From: NORP294 sp047627915
GTDB lineage: Bacteria > Bacteroidota > Bacteroidia > Flavobacteriales_E > Vicingaceae
Direction: 5' to 3'
DNA length: 64,000 bases
Assembly: GCA_047627915.1 (NCBI GenBank)
Contig: JBLHTZ010000006.1
Span: forward strand, 17,208-81,207
Shown here one piece after another: positions 33,393 through 41,542 of this stretch. A program made the position numbers and the translations under genes. A model generated the notes under the pieces. That model did no database searches and was not told the origin of the DNA. It saw only the letters and a program-made list of their open reading frames with translations. How positions within the stretch are numbered: the stretch's first letter is position 1; every line of letters begins with the position of its first letter.

Positions 33393-35054
33393 TTAACGAA
33401 ACAAGGTTATTCGCCCATACGTTGACTTTGGCGTTTTACCTTCGGGTGTATAAACTATCGAATAAACATAAACAGCTGTTGAAGCTAATTCATTGTTAAT
33501 CTTACCATCCCAGCCTTCTGAGATATTATTTGTTTTGAACATAAGCTCTCCCCATCTATTATAGATTGTTAATTCAAAGTCGGTGAGGTCACATTCACTT
33601 TTGGGAAAGAACGTATCGTTTATGTTATCGTTATTTGGTGTAAAAGCATTTGGAGTATAAAAATAACACTCTCCACAATTGTTCGACGCTATATTTATTG
33701 TGTCAGATACCGTGCCACATTGATTTACTACATCCACCCAATAAACACCCTCTTTGTTAATTCTTAGAAACGAATTTGTAGAATTATCTTGCCACTGATA
33801 AGTTGAAAAGGGTGCTGTTGCATTCAAGGTGAAAAGCTCTCCTGGACAAATGCTAGTATCTTTTCCAAGATTAACTGATGACTCAATCAAATCTACTTGT
33901 ATTGTATCTGAAGCCTTGCAGCTATTAACTTCAACATCTACCCAATATTTACCTGCTTGGCTTACATTAAAAGCAGAAGCACTAGAGTTATCTTGCCAAG
34001 AATAAGTTGCATTTGCAATCGTGGCATCAAGAATTAAGTTTGAACCTGGGCATAAACCGGTATCTGCACCAAGGTTCAGCTGTAAATTGGTGAGATTTAC
34101 TATAATTGTATCTGAAATAATACAGCTGTTTACTTCAACATCTACCCAGTATGTTCCCGCTTGGTTTACAAAAAAGAAAGGAGCAGTAGAATTGTCTTGC
34201 CACCTGTAACTAGCATTGGCTGTGTTAGCATTGAGAGTTAAATCTCCTCCGAGGCACAAGCTAGTGTCTGCACCCAGATCAACAGTTAAATTTGAATAAT
34301 CAACAATTATTGTGTCGCTAGCCGAACATCCATTTATGGTTATATCTACCCAATATGTTCCTGGTTGACTCACGTTAAATGCAGGAGCAGTAGAATTATC
34401 TTGCCATAAATAAGAAGCGTTTTGAGTGGTAGCATCTAACACTAAACTTGCATTTTGGCAAAGAGTGGTATCGGCACCCAAGTCCACTTCAGGAACTTTT
34501 TGCATCGTAAAACGTAAAATTCCGTAATCATCAGCAGTTGCAAAATCAGTTTGTCGCACACCTAAAGGAAAACCCATGCCAACAATTTGATAATAATATG
34601 TGTGATTTGTATTAAATGGGGTAGCTGTATTAGGGAAAAACCAAGTTAAGCCATTGTCTAATGAAAATTGAATTCGGTTGGAAGGTCCCGGAAATGAAAG
34701 AGAACACCTCGGGTTATCAGGCCCGGAGAAATAGTGCTCCATATCGAAGCCAACGTAACCTGTTCTAAAACCTGCAGGAGAGGGAAACATTGGTGCATTC
34801 TCTACAGTTCCGCATGGGGCAGTCCAATCGTAAGGTGGCCAAATACTATAGGTTCCAGTTGCCTCTATACAATAGCTTTCTCCTGCTATTAAATTGACAA
34901 TATCAAAATCTGATGTAATGGCAGCACCATTGGGATCGTAGGTGTCGTAATTAAAAATATGCTGAGCGAATAAGCTGGAAAAAGAGTTAAAAATTAATAA
35001 GATGAAAACGCCAAGGTTAAGGAAATTTGAAGGCTTTATGAAAGCGTTACGCAT
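33393..35054 (-). CDS. T9SS type B surface protein with four PKD/Ig-like repeats
   Basis: 553-aa secreted protein. The signal peptide (residues 1-30, ending SLFAQ) is followed by a unique N-terminal domain of about 160 residues with Cys pairs. Four repeats of about 68 residues then run from about residue 190 to 450, each with the pattern L-G-A-D-T-x-x-C, Y-x-W-Q-D-N-S-T, G-x-Y-W-V-D-V and S-D-T-I-x-V. The final 90 residues are a type B sorting domain: FYTPNAFTPNNDNINDTF, LTIYNRWGELMF, GWDGKINNE. Export should be by the type IX system. A role as adhesin or matrix component is inferred from the architecture. Confidence 0.87.
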   Translation of the reverse strand: MRNAFIKPSNFLNLGVFILLIFNSFSSLFAQHIFNYDTYDPNGAAITSDFDIVNLIAGESYCIEATGTYSIWPPYDWTAPCGTVENAPMFPSPAGFRTGYVGFDMEHYFSGPDNPRCSLSFPGPSNRIQFSLDNGLTWFFPNTATPFNTNHTYYYQIVGMGFPLGVRQTDFATADDYGILRFTMQKVPEVDLGADTTLCQNASLVLDATTQNASYLWQDNSTAPAFNVSQPGTYWVDITINGCSASDTIIVDYSNLTVDLGADTSLCLGGDLTLNANTANASYRWQDNSTAPFFFVNQAGTYWVDVEVNSCIISDTIIVNLTNLQLNLGADTGLCPGSNLILDATIANATYSWQDNSSASAFNVSQAGKYWVDVEVNSCKASDTIQVDLIESSVNLGKDTSICPGELFTLNATAPFSTYQWQDNSTNSFLRINKEGVYWVDVVNQCGTVSDTINIASNNCGECYFYTPNAFTPNNDNINDTFFPKSECDLTDFELTIYNRWGELMFKTNNISEGWDGKINNELASTAVYVYSIVYTPEGKTPKSTYGRITLFR

Positions 35055-35221
35055 TTGTTGTCTTAATTAAAATTTACTTAGTTCAAACGGCGGTAGGAAA
35101 TGAAAACATATACTAATAATGGTTAAAAGTACTATAAGTAAATTAAACTACAACATATACCAAAAGAATAATTCATATTAGAATCAAAATCATACTTTTA
35201 TGGACTAACAATAACTTCCAT

Positions 35222-36028
35222 ATGCTGAAATCTTTAGTGTCTTCAAAATGGTTATATGAAAATCTAGATACCCCCCATTTGGTTGTGTTGTATACCACAC
35301 TAATTCCTAAAAAGGAAAGCATAGCTACTGAAGTAAAAAGCCAACAAATTAAAGGTGCTCGGTTTTTTGATTTACAAGCTATTTTTAGGGATCAAAACAT
35401 AGACTTACTGAACAGTTTTCCTTCAGTTGAACAATTTGAACTAGGCTGCAGAACACTAGGCATAAATAAGAATAGCAAAATTGTGGTGTACGATAGCTTA
35501 GGGATTTATTCGAGCCCAAGAGTGTGGTTCCTTTTTAACAATATGGGGCACGAAAGTGTGTTTGTACTTAATGGAGGGTTGGAAGAATGGATTAATTCGG
35601 GCTATCCCACAGTGAACAAAAAGGAAGAGTAATTTGAGTTGGGAAACTTTGAAGCAAAATTTCAACCTCAATTCCTTACAGATTTTCAGGGAGTTAAACT
35701 GAATGTAGAAACCAATACCGCTCTAGTTGTTGATGCTCGTTCAGCGCTTCGATTTTTAGGTGAAGCTCCTGAACCTCGAGAAGGGTTGAGATCAGGAAAT
35801 ATACCGAATTCTTGTAATTTGCACTATGCGAGTTTATTGGATAAGTGTAAATATAAATCGAAGGAATTACTTCAACAGTTATTTGAACCGTTTGAAAATG
35901 AAAAAGAGCTAATTTTCTCTTGTGGTTCAGGTATTACAGCTTGTATTTTATATTTAGCGGCTTCTGAGTTGATCCAGGCAAAGCTGTCTGTTTACGATGG
36001 TTCATGGACAGAGTGGGGAAGTAGGTAG
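35222..36028 (+). pseudogene. sseA: Thiosulfate/3-mercaptopyruvate sulfurtransferase split by an in-frame TAA
   Basis: Two rhodanese domains lie in one reading frame, separated only by a TAA at 35630-35632. The N-terminal domain (136 codons) contains KGARFFDLQAIF and KIVVYDSLGIYSSPRVWF and ends LNGGLEEWINSGYP. After the stop the frame continues FELGNFEAKFQPQF, then VVDARSALRFLGE, RSGNIPNSCNLHY and the active site FSCGSGITACI with catalytic Cys about codon 234. C-G-S-G-x-T is the mercaptopyruvate sulfurtransferase loop. If the stop is real, a TTG at 35639 might restart translation of the catalytic half. A sequencing error is the alternative. Confidence 0.83.
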
Positions 36029-36040
36029 AATTAATGAACA

Positions 36041-36071
36041 AAAAAGTCCCTCTACTTTCGCAGAGGGACTT
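36041..36071 (-). terminator. Terminator of the padR operon
   Basis: AAGTCCCTCT and AGAGGGACTT form a 10-bp stem with an 8-base loop. On the minus strand it is followed by TTTTTTG, so it ends the leftward GldL-like/padR operon; on the plus strand there is no T tract. Confidence 0.82.
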
Positions 36072-36100
36072 GGCACAAATAATTGTTTAACTACTCTCCT

Positions 36101-37204
36101 TTATTTGTGTGCTAAAAGATTGGTTAAATAGCTATTCTCATTCACCGCTAGTTGCTGCTGAGTTCTTGCAAGCACGTTCATGGCTAAATCGGTATTCACC
36201 TCGTTCAATCTTTTGAACGGTTTCAACTCAATTGTGCTTAGTTCGTCCATGTTTAATTCTGCAATTTGAATATTGTAGTTATTCACATTTTCGTCCAATG
36301 CGGCAAAAAACTGCAGCGCACCTCTGGTGGATTGATTTTCAATAATTTCTTGGACGATAACTTCAATTTTACTGTTTAACTCAGTAGACAGTTGGTGAAA
36401 CTGCTGAGCCGTTGGATTGGCAGTTTCTATTGCCATTAATCGTTCATTCGAACTCCTTAATTTTTCAGTATTCTCATGAATGTAAATGTGATTTTCCACC
36501 ATCAACTGCTCGTATTTTCTGCTGTAGCTCATGTCGAACATGGAGTAGAAAATCCCTCCAACAGCAATCATTAAAACAGAGTTCACCATGGTGTTGAACT
36601 TCTTTTCAGGTTTTCTGAACCGAGTGATAAAGTAAATGGGTACAAATATGAAGGTGAACAATAGGGTAGAGTAAAACATGAGGTTATTGGCGTAAGGCCA
36701 TCTCATAATTTTAAATAATACTCCGGCAGTTAAGAAAATCGCTAAGATTAATCCAAAAGAATGAACCAGCTTGTCAATTTTAGATTCGTCATCTTTCAGC
36801 TTAAGCACAATAAGCAGGGGCATGTAAATAATGCTAAACGAGAAACCGCCTAGAATAATGAGCATTGCGGCACCTGGCCAATGCATGCTTTTAAATAAAG
36901 CGCCTAAAATGGTGAGCACTACAGTGGCAATGCCCGAAAAATTCAATATTTTTTTCATGGTATAAAAGTTTTTAAATTTGAGTAAATTGTAAGTTTCTGT
37001 TTGTATTTCAGATAGTTCATTCTTGAAAAAGCGGGGTAAAACTTGACGATAGTATTCATCAAACTCATCGTCTTCGTTCATCTCGGTTTCAAGAATGCAA
37101 CAGATGTGATCCAAGAGATTGTCTCGTAAATCCTCCGAAACAATCCCCAGTGATTTGAGATCACTTTCAATAAAATCAACCTCTATGTCACTTAGGCTAT
37201 GCAT
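36101..37204 (-). CDS. GldL-like multi-span membrane protein paired with PadR
   Basis: 367-aa inner membrane protein. Residues 1-80 are a cytosolic HAAS-like helical region (DLRDNLLDHICCILETEM) typical of proteins encoded with PadR regulators. Four to five helices follow, two of which carry the motif seen in GldL: GALFKSMHWPGAAM and GVLFKIMRWPYANN. The C-terminal 150 residues are a coiled-coil-like soluble domain (NERLMAIETANPTAQQFHQL). It overlaps padR by eight bases. In related PadR pairs the membrane partner affects envelope stress, but here the role is unknown. The Trp-Pro motif may sense the membrane potential, which is speculation. Confidence 0.7.
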   Translation of the reverse strand: MHSLSDIEVDFIESDLKSLGIVSEDLRDNLLDHICCILETEMNEDDEFDEYYRQVLPRFFKNELSEIQTETYNLLKFKNFYTMKKILNFSGIATVVLTILGALFKSMHWPGAAMLIILGGFSFSIIYMPLLIVLKLKDDESKIDKLVHSFGLILAIFLTAGVLFKIMRWPYANNLMFYSTLLFTFIFVPIYFITRFRKPEKKFNTMVNSVLMIAVGGIFYSMFDMSYSRKYEQLMVENHIYIHENTEKLRSSNERLMAIETANPTAQQFHQLSTELNSKIEVIVQEIIENQSTRGALQFFAALDENVNNYNIQIAELNMDELSTIELKPFKRLNEVNTDLAMNVLARTQQQLAVNENSYLTNLLAHK

Positions 37205-37541
37205 TTCCTAGTTTGGGTTCAAGATCTAACAAAAACTTCATAGTGTTCATGAAGTCGGCTAATTCATTTACTTTCTGGTTCGCAGTTTCTTGGCCTTGTG
37301 AAGTAAGTGAGTAATACTTTCTCACTCGCTTCCCAATAAACTCCTTTTCTGTTTCCAGCTCACCGTTTTTTTCTAGTGAGTGCAAGGTTGGATACAGAGC
37401 ACCTTCCGTTATTTGAATTTTACCGTCTGTTAATTCTTTGACCTTAGCAGTGATTTCGTAACCATACATTCTGCCCTTGTCGCGCAACAAGTTTAGTACA
37501 ATGGTTTTTAAGGTTCCTTTTATTAGTTCTGATGAATACAT
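37197..37541 (-). CDS. padR: PadR-family transcriptional regulator
   Basis: 114-aa winged-helix repressor starting at the ATG at 37541, five codons inside the longest ORF. That start gives the normal PadR N-terminus (MYSSELIKGTLKTIVL) and lies four bases after a perfect -7 box that would otherwise be in the coding region. Other marks are YGYEITAKVKELTDG, ITEGALYPTLHSLEKNGEL and KRVRKYYSLTSQGQE (the wing). Its short C-terminal helix fits the PadR-s2 group. It heads an operon with the GldL-like membrane gene and probably controls itself through the palindrome at 37580-37602. Confidence 0.9.
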   Translation of the reverse strand: MYSSELIKGTLKTIVLNLLRDKGRMYGYEITAKVKELTDGKIQITEGALYPTLHSLEKNGELETEKEFIGKRVRKYYSLTSQGQETANQKVNELADFMNTMKFLLDLEPKLGNA

Positions 37542-37545
37542 AGGA

Positions 37546-37575
37546 CAAATATACATAAGAATCTTAAGTATACAA
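37546..37575 (-). promoter_or_regulatory. Complete Bacteroidetes promoter for padR
   Basis: On the minus strand TTG (37573-37575) is followed by exactly 19 bases and then TATATTTG (37546-37553), the full -33/-7 consensus. Four bases (TCCT) then precede the ATG at 37541, predicting a leaderless mRNA. Confidence 0.8.
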
Positions 37576-37579
37576 GATT

Positions 37580-37602
37580 TATACCTAAGAAAGTTAGGTA
37601 TA
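37580..37602. promoter_or_regulatory. Palindromic operator candidate upstream of padR
   Basis: TATACCTAA (37580-37588) and TTAGGTATA (37594-37602) form a 9-bp inverted repeat with a 5-base spacer, just upstream of the -33 element. A related half-site, TTAAGTATA, lies at 37564-37572 inside the promoter spacer. This fits an autoregulatory PadR operator. Confidence 0.6.
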
Positions 37603-37633
37603 AGAATTAAATTTCATACTAATGCAATGAATT

Positions 37634-38605
37634 TTAGTTCATTAATTTTAAATATTTTTTGCTAAAATTCGAATGGTTAGATTCAGAAATAATCAATTTT
37701 GTAGTGGATTGAATGGAATGTAAGTTATATTCCTCAATCTCAATCCTATAATTTGCCTGAAAAATTTCACCTTTAGGCAAGCGAATCAGTCCTTCTTTTT
37801 TTAGATAGTCGCCGTCTGTATTTTCATGGTCGGCTATACCCAACCAAGGTTCTATGCATACAAAAGGAGCGTTTGGTTTTGCCCAAATGCCTAAATACTT
37901 AAAATCAGAAAAACTTACGGTTACTACTTGATTGGACTTCCGACTTTTTAAGCTAACCTTTTTAGATTTTAATTTTTTAAAAATCAACGCATCTTGGTTA
38001 AATAGAGTAGAAGCTAAGTTCAACGTATTGGTGTTGTCTAAAATTAAATCGGTGCGGTCAGTGATCAGTCCCTCTTTAGACAGCAAGGTCCTTGAAGCAT
38101 ATTCAGCCTCTTCAAATTGCAAATAGTAGTCAGAATATTTTTCACCCTCATGAATAGGACATTTGAAAGCGGGGTGGGCACCTAAAGAAAAGTGTATTTC
38201 TTTATCGTCCAAGTTTTCAACTCTATGAGAAACTATCAATTTATTATCCTGCAGTTGGAAAGAAATGTTAAACCTGAAACGATATGGAAATACAGCTAAG
38301 GTTTTTTCAGAATACTCCAATTGAAAGTGTAATGCACTTTCTGTTCTGTCAATTAGTCGAATGTCCTCGTTATGTCGAATAAAACCATGTTTAGGAATGG
38401 AGTATGTCTTTCCATCTATGCTGCAGCTGCCATTTTTAAACGAACCAATGGCGGGAAAAAGGACAGGAGCATGACTTCCCCAAATGGAGGGATCAGCGTT
38501 CCACATAAATTCTGTTCCGGTTGAAGTTGATTTTATACTAGAAATCTCAGTTCCTTTAGGTAAAACTTGAACCTCTAATTGAGAATTGGAGATGGTATAG
38601 TTCAT
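37634..38605 (-). CDS. Aldose 1-epimerase family protein (LacX-like)
   Basis: 323-aa cytosolic galactose-mutarotase-fold protein. Marks: GTEISSIKSTSTGTEFMW, LFPAIGSFKNGSC, KHGFIRHNED (catalytic-type His in the loop), HFSLGAHPAFKCP (second His) and CIEPWLGIADHENTDGDY with a Glu near the place of the catalytic base. The family interconverts alpha and beta anomers of hexoses, or in the LacX/YeaD branch of hexose phosphates. The C-terminal 30 residues beyond the fold (HSIQSTTKLIISESNHSN) are unusual and may be a recent extension. It stands alone. Confidence 0.82.
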   Translation of the reverse strand: MNYTISNSQLEVQVLPKGTEISSIKSTSTGTEFMWNADPSIWGSHAPVLFPAIGSFKNGSCSIDGKTYSIPKHGFIRHNEDIRLIDRTESALHFQLEYSEKTLAVFPYRFRFNISFQLQDNKLIVSHRVENLDDKEIHFSLGAHPAFKCPIHEGEKYSDYYLQFEEAEYASRTLLSKEGLITDRTDLILDNTNTLNLASTLFNQDALIFKKLKSKKVSLKSRKSNQVVTVSFSDFKYLGIWAKPNAPFVCIEPWLGIADHENTDGDYLKKEGLIRLPKGEIFQANYRIEIEEYNLHSIQSTTKLIISESNHSNFSKKYLKLMN

Positions 38606-38669
38606 AGAATGTAATCAGTTCAATGAATGTTAGATGGTTAACGTCTTAAAGTTGCGTTTTTAGGATGAA

Positions 38670-39587
38670 TTACTCTGGTAATTTCCACTTTTTCAATTTT
38701 AATATACAATACACTCGAGCGGTTGTATATTGTTGATTGAAAATACCTTGTTGAATTCGTACACCAAAATTTGTTTTCTCGGGATTGTTACTTCCAATGC
38801 CAATTCTTGCTACCATCGGTCGATCTCCGGCATTTAAATAACCAACATATCCGTTTAAAGACGCTTCGTAGGTTAGGTTTTTAGAATTAATATCTATACC
38901 TATACCGTACATAAATGCGTCATTCTGGTAGTTGTTTTCCAAATAAGTTTGGTACACGTAGAAACCTGCTAAGGCATGAGGGCGAATGGATTGAATCAGA
39001 TCTCCATTAAAAGTAATTTCTTTGCTCGCGGAAAAGTCGAAAAAGTAGCCTGGTGTATTAGTAAAACGCGCAGCATCTAGATTGGCCCCTGAAGCGGTTC
39101 TAAAATTTATCCCTAAAACCATGTCGGGAAGTTTTTCATGATTCTTAGTTACTTGAATGAAGGTAGCAATATATAAGTCTCCAACGGTATAACCTTCACT
39201 AACAAACTCTCTAGAAACTCTTTCATCACGAGTTTTGTCATCCATTTTGTACAACTCAACAGGAACCATTTCTAATTGAAAACCTACGCGCTCTGTAAAA
39301 AGGGGTAGGTAAAACGAACTGAATAAGTTTTGGGTGTTATCGCCATCTGAAAAATGACCCTCACCTGCTATTTTTAATTGAGTTTGGGTCGGTAGAATTC
39401 CTTTTTTGGAGTCGGGCACAGGTAGTGCATTTGGACCCATGTATTTTGATGTGAGCTTGGAGTAAGCCGTCCAATGCCTCAGACCATCCCAATTGTGTTG
39501 TTCGTTCCACCAAGTAAAGTCTTTTTGCGCATTCACTTTGGCGTAAACCAAAGCCATCACAAAAATTAAAACAACACATTTTTTCAT
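38670..39587 (-). CDS. Outer membrane beta-barrel protein of unknown function
   Basis: 305-aa exported protein starting at the ATG at 39587, which begins a clean signal peptide (KKCVVLIFVMALVYAKVNAQ); the ORF six codons longer gives a poor one. The mature part starts KDFTWWNEQHNWDG and is rich in alternating aromatic strands (PHALAGFYVYQTYLENN, GIGIDINSKNLTYEAS, ARVYCILKLKKWKLPE). No enzyme motif is visible. The Trp-rich start and barrel-like pattern suggest an outer membrane channel or structural protein. A near -7 box (GAAATTTG) lies six bases before the start. Confidence 0.6.
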   Translation of the reverse strand: MKKCVVLIFVMALVYAKVNAQKDFTWWNEQHNWDGLRHWTAYSKLTSKYMGPNALPVPDSKKGILPTQTQLKIAGEGHFSDGDNTQNLFSSFYLPLFTERVGFQLEMVPVELYKMDDKTRDERVSREFVSEGYTVGDLYIATFIQVTKNHEKLPDMVLGINFRTASGANLDAARFTNTPGYFFDFSASKEITFNGDLIQSIRPHALAGFYVYQTYLENNYQNDAFMYGIGIDINSKNLTYEASLNGYVGYLNAGDRPMVARIGIGSNNPEKTNFGVRIQQGIFNQQYTTARVYCILKLKKWKLPE

Positions 39588-39639
39588 AGCGAGCAAATTT
39601 CGCAATTAATGAGGACTTCTCTAAGTTGTTTTTTTTCAA

Positions 39640-39672
39640 TAAAAAAGAGCCGCACAATTGTGCAGCTCTTTT
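39640..39672 (-). terminator. Terminator of the fasciclin gene
   Basis: AAAAGAGC-C-GCACAATTGTGC-A-GCTCTTTT is a nearly perfect hairpin. On the minus strand it ends in TTTTTTATT, 25 bases beyond the fasciclin stop. Confidence 0.88.
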
Positions 39673-39697
39673 CAATAGATATTATTGGATTTTTATA

Positions 39698-40684
39698 TTA
39701 AGGTAATAAAACCTCATCCACAGCGTGAATTACTCCGTTCGTTCCTTGCACGTCAGTTACAATAATGTTAACGTTTCCTTGGCTTGAACGCGTCGTTATC
39801 AGTTGTGGACCGTTCATTAAACTAACTGTTAAAGAGCCAAGTGAATAAGTGCTTAATACTTGATTTTGGGTTAAGCTACCTGCTCTTGCGTTCGCTCCAC
39901 TTATTACGTGATATCCCAATACTGCTTCAAGTGTAGATCTTGGAATGTCATTTAAACTATTCCAAGTAGAATCAGAGTCTAACAAGTTTTGGAATGCAGT
40001 ATTGGTTGGTGCAAATACAGTAAAAGGACCTGTTCCTGATAATACATCAGTATAGGTTGTTCCAAAAGAAGTTAATGCAGCAACTAACGTTGTAAATCGC
40101 TCATCGTCTAACGCAATTTGTACAACATTTTGTGGCATTAAAACTTCATCAATAATATGAATTACACCGTTCGTAGCTTCTATATTGACAGCAATAATGT
40201 TAGCTGAGTTATTTAATTTTGCTCCTCCCGTGACGTCCACTTCAATTACAGTGTTTTCTCCACTTGCTGTTCCTTGTTCGTTTAAAGTTATAGCGTAAGT
40301 GTCATCGGTTAAGTCACCTGACATTACTTTTGAACCTAAAACGTGGTATAAAAGAACGTTCGTTAAGGTTGTTGCATCAATGTCAGAAATACGATTCCAA
40401 TTCGTATTTGTTGCCAATAACTCTACAAATGCTTCGTTGGTAGGAGCAAATACGGTAAATGTTCCAGCGCCCTGAAAAGTAGGAACTAGATTAGCCACAC
40501 TAAGAGCTACTACTAAACTATCTGTCCTTGAATTGGCTATTGCTATTTCTGCAATGTTTTGCGTTGGAGCTGTTGAAACTGCAGGTGCAATTGGATCCGA
40601 TTCATCGTCATCTTCACAAGAATAAAACGCTGTTGTTAAAGATGCTGCTAAAAAAATCCATAATACTTTTCTAAAATTTTTCAT
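39698..40684 (-). CDS. Fasciclin (FAS1) domain lipoprotein
   Basis: 328-aa surface or periplasmic lipoprotein (lipobox TAFYSC, Cys23, followed by an acidic EDDDESDP linker). Two FAS1 domains are visible, each with the H1 motif (FTVFAPTNEAF and FTVFAPTNTAF) and the H2-type end (NGVIHIIDEVLMP and NGVIHAVDEVLLP). FAS1 domains mediate cell adhesion and matrix binding, including in bacteria. The two copies cover about residues 40-185 and 186-328. It has its own terminator. The ligand is unknown. Confidence 0.92.
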   Translation of the reverse strand: MKNFRKVLWIFLAASLTTAFYSCEDDDESDPIAPAVSTAPTQNIAEIAIANSRTDSLVVALSVANLVPTFQGAGTFTVFAPTNEAFVELLATNTNWNRISDIDATTLTNVLLYHVLGSKVMSGDLTDDTYAITLNEQGTASGENTVIEVDVTGGAKLNNSANIIAVNIEATNGVIHIIDEVLMPQNVVQIALDDERFTTLVAALTSFGTTYTDVLSGTGPFTVFAPTNTAFQNLLDSDSTWNSLNDIPRSTLEAVLGYHVISGANARAGSLTQNQVLSTYSLGSLTVSLMNGPQLITTRSSQGNVNIIVTDVQGTNGVIHAVDEVLLP

Positions 40685-40864
40685 GTCTTTTGGGATTAAA
40701 TTGTTTTAAATAATTAAGTGAAACATTAAAAACTAAGTTTTGTTTAATCTTTGATATTAAATGGTAAACAAAAAATGTTAAAAAATATTAAACCGGATAA
40801 CACCAAAAGTTTTCATTATGAATTTAGGCTGTTATTTTTTTAGAAAGTACAGATATGGGTTACA

Positions 40865-41314
40865 TTATTTGAAGAAATTCTGATACTGCGCTAAATGAAG
40901 GTCTAATTCGTCAAATGCCACTTTAGACTCATCAAGTTCAACAGAAGACAACTTTTTAAACAACGACTTCATTGGAAATAGGAAATTATGCAACTGATTG
41001 TGAGCATCTCCTTTCATGGTGCACTTTTGGAAAATTGTAGTAAATGCAGATTCAAGGTTATCACTTAGCGTTTGGTAGGCGACAATATCTTCTTCAGCAG
41101 TAAATGATTGAACTAATTGGATCATATTATTTACTCCTTGGGTTGTTTCTGCATTCGCTTCCCAGCGTTCACCATCATTTAATTGAAGACTGCTTTCTTC
41201 TTCATGTGCAGGTTGTTCCACTTTTGTTTCCTTTTTATCCTTGGTCGAAGTTTCGCAGGCTACAGTTGAGAAAATAATTAAAAAGGAGATAAGCATTAAG
41301 TTTTTGGTTTTCAT
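40865..41314 (-). CDS. Small helical lipoprotein
   Basis: 149-aa lipoprotein (lipobox FSTVAC, Cys20). A Lys/Glu-rich linker is followed by a helical domain with NDGERWEANAETTQGVNNMI, AYQTLSDNLESAFTTIFQKC and HNQLHNFLFPMKSLFKKL. Similar small proteins with this L-N-x-G-x-x-W-x-A-N start occur in Bacteroidota, often near copper or cytochrome genes, and resemble four-helix periplasmic domains. One Cys and several His and Met in the helices might bind a metal. The function is not known. Confidence 0.65.
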   Translation of the reverse strand: MKTKNLMLISFLIIFSTVACETSTKDKKETKVEQPAHEEESSLQLNDGERWEANAETTQGVNNMIQLVQSFTAEEDIVAYQTLSDNLESAFTTIFQKCTMKGDAHNQLHNFLFPMKSLFKKLSSVELDESKVAFDELDLHLAQYQNFFK

Positions 41315-41542
41315 GGTTTGATTCGTTAAGTCGCTATTTCGAATATTATAAGGGCGTTAGGTAAAAGTAAGAATATAGATAGTTTAGGTGAAATAAACTA
41401 CTTCAATAATTTGAACGATTTAATTACAAAGCTTTTTAGAGGTAAATGAATCCCTGTTGGGGAACTCACAATAGTACCTTGATTACTGAAAGCTAGAAAG
41501 CTTTGTCCAAGCATTCATAACACCCCTAAAAAGTACCTGAAA

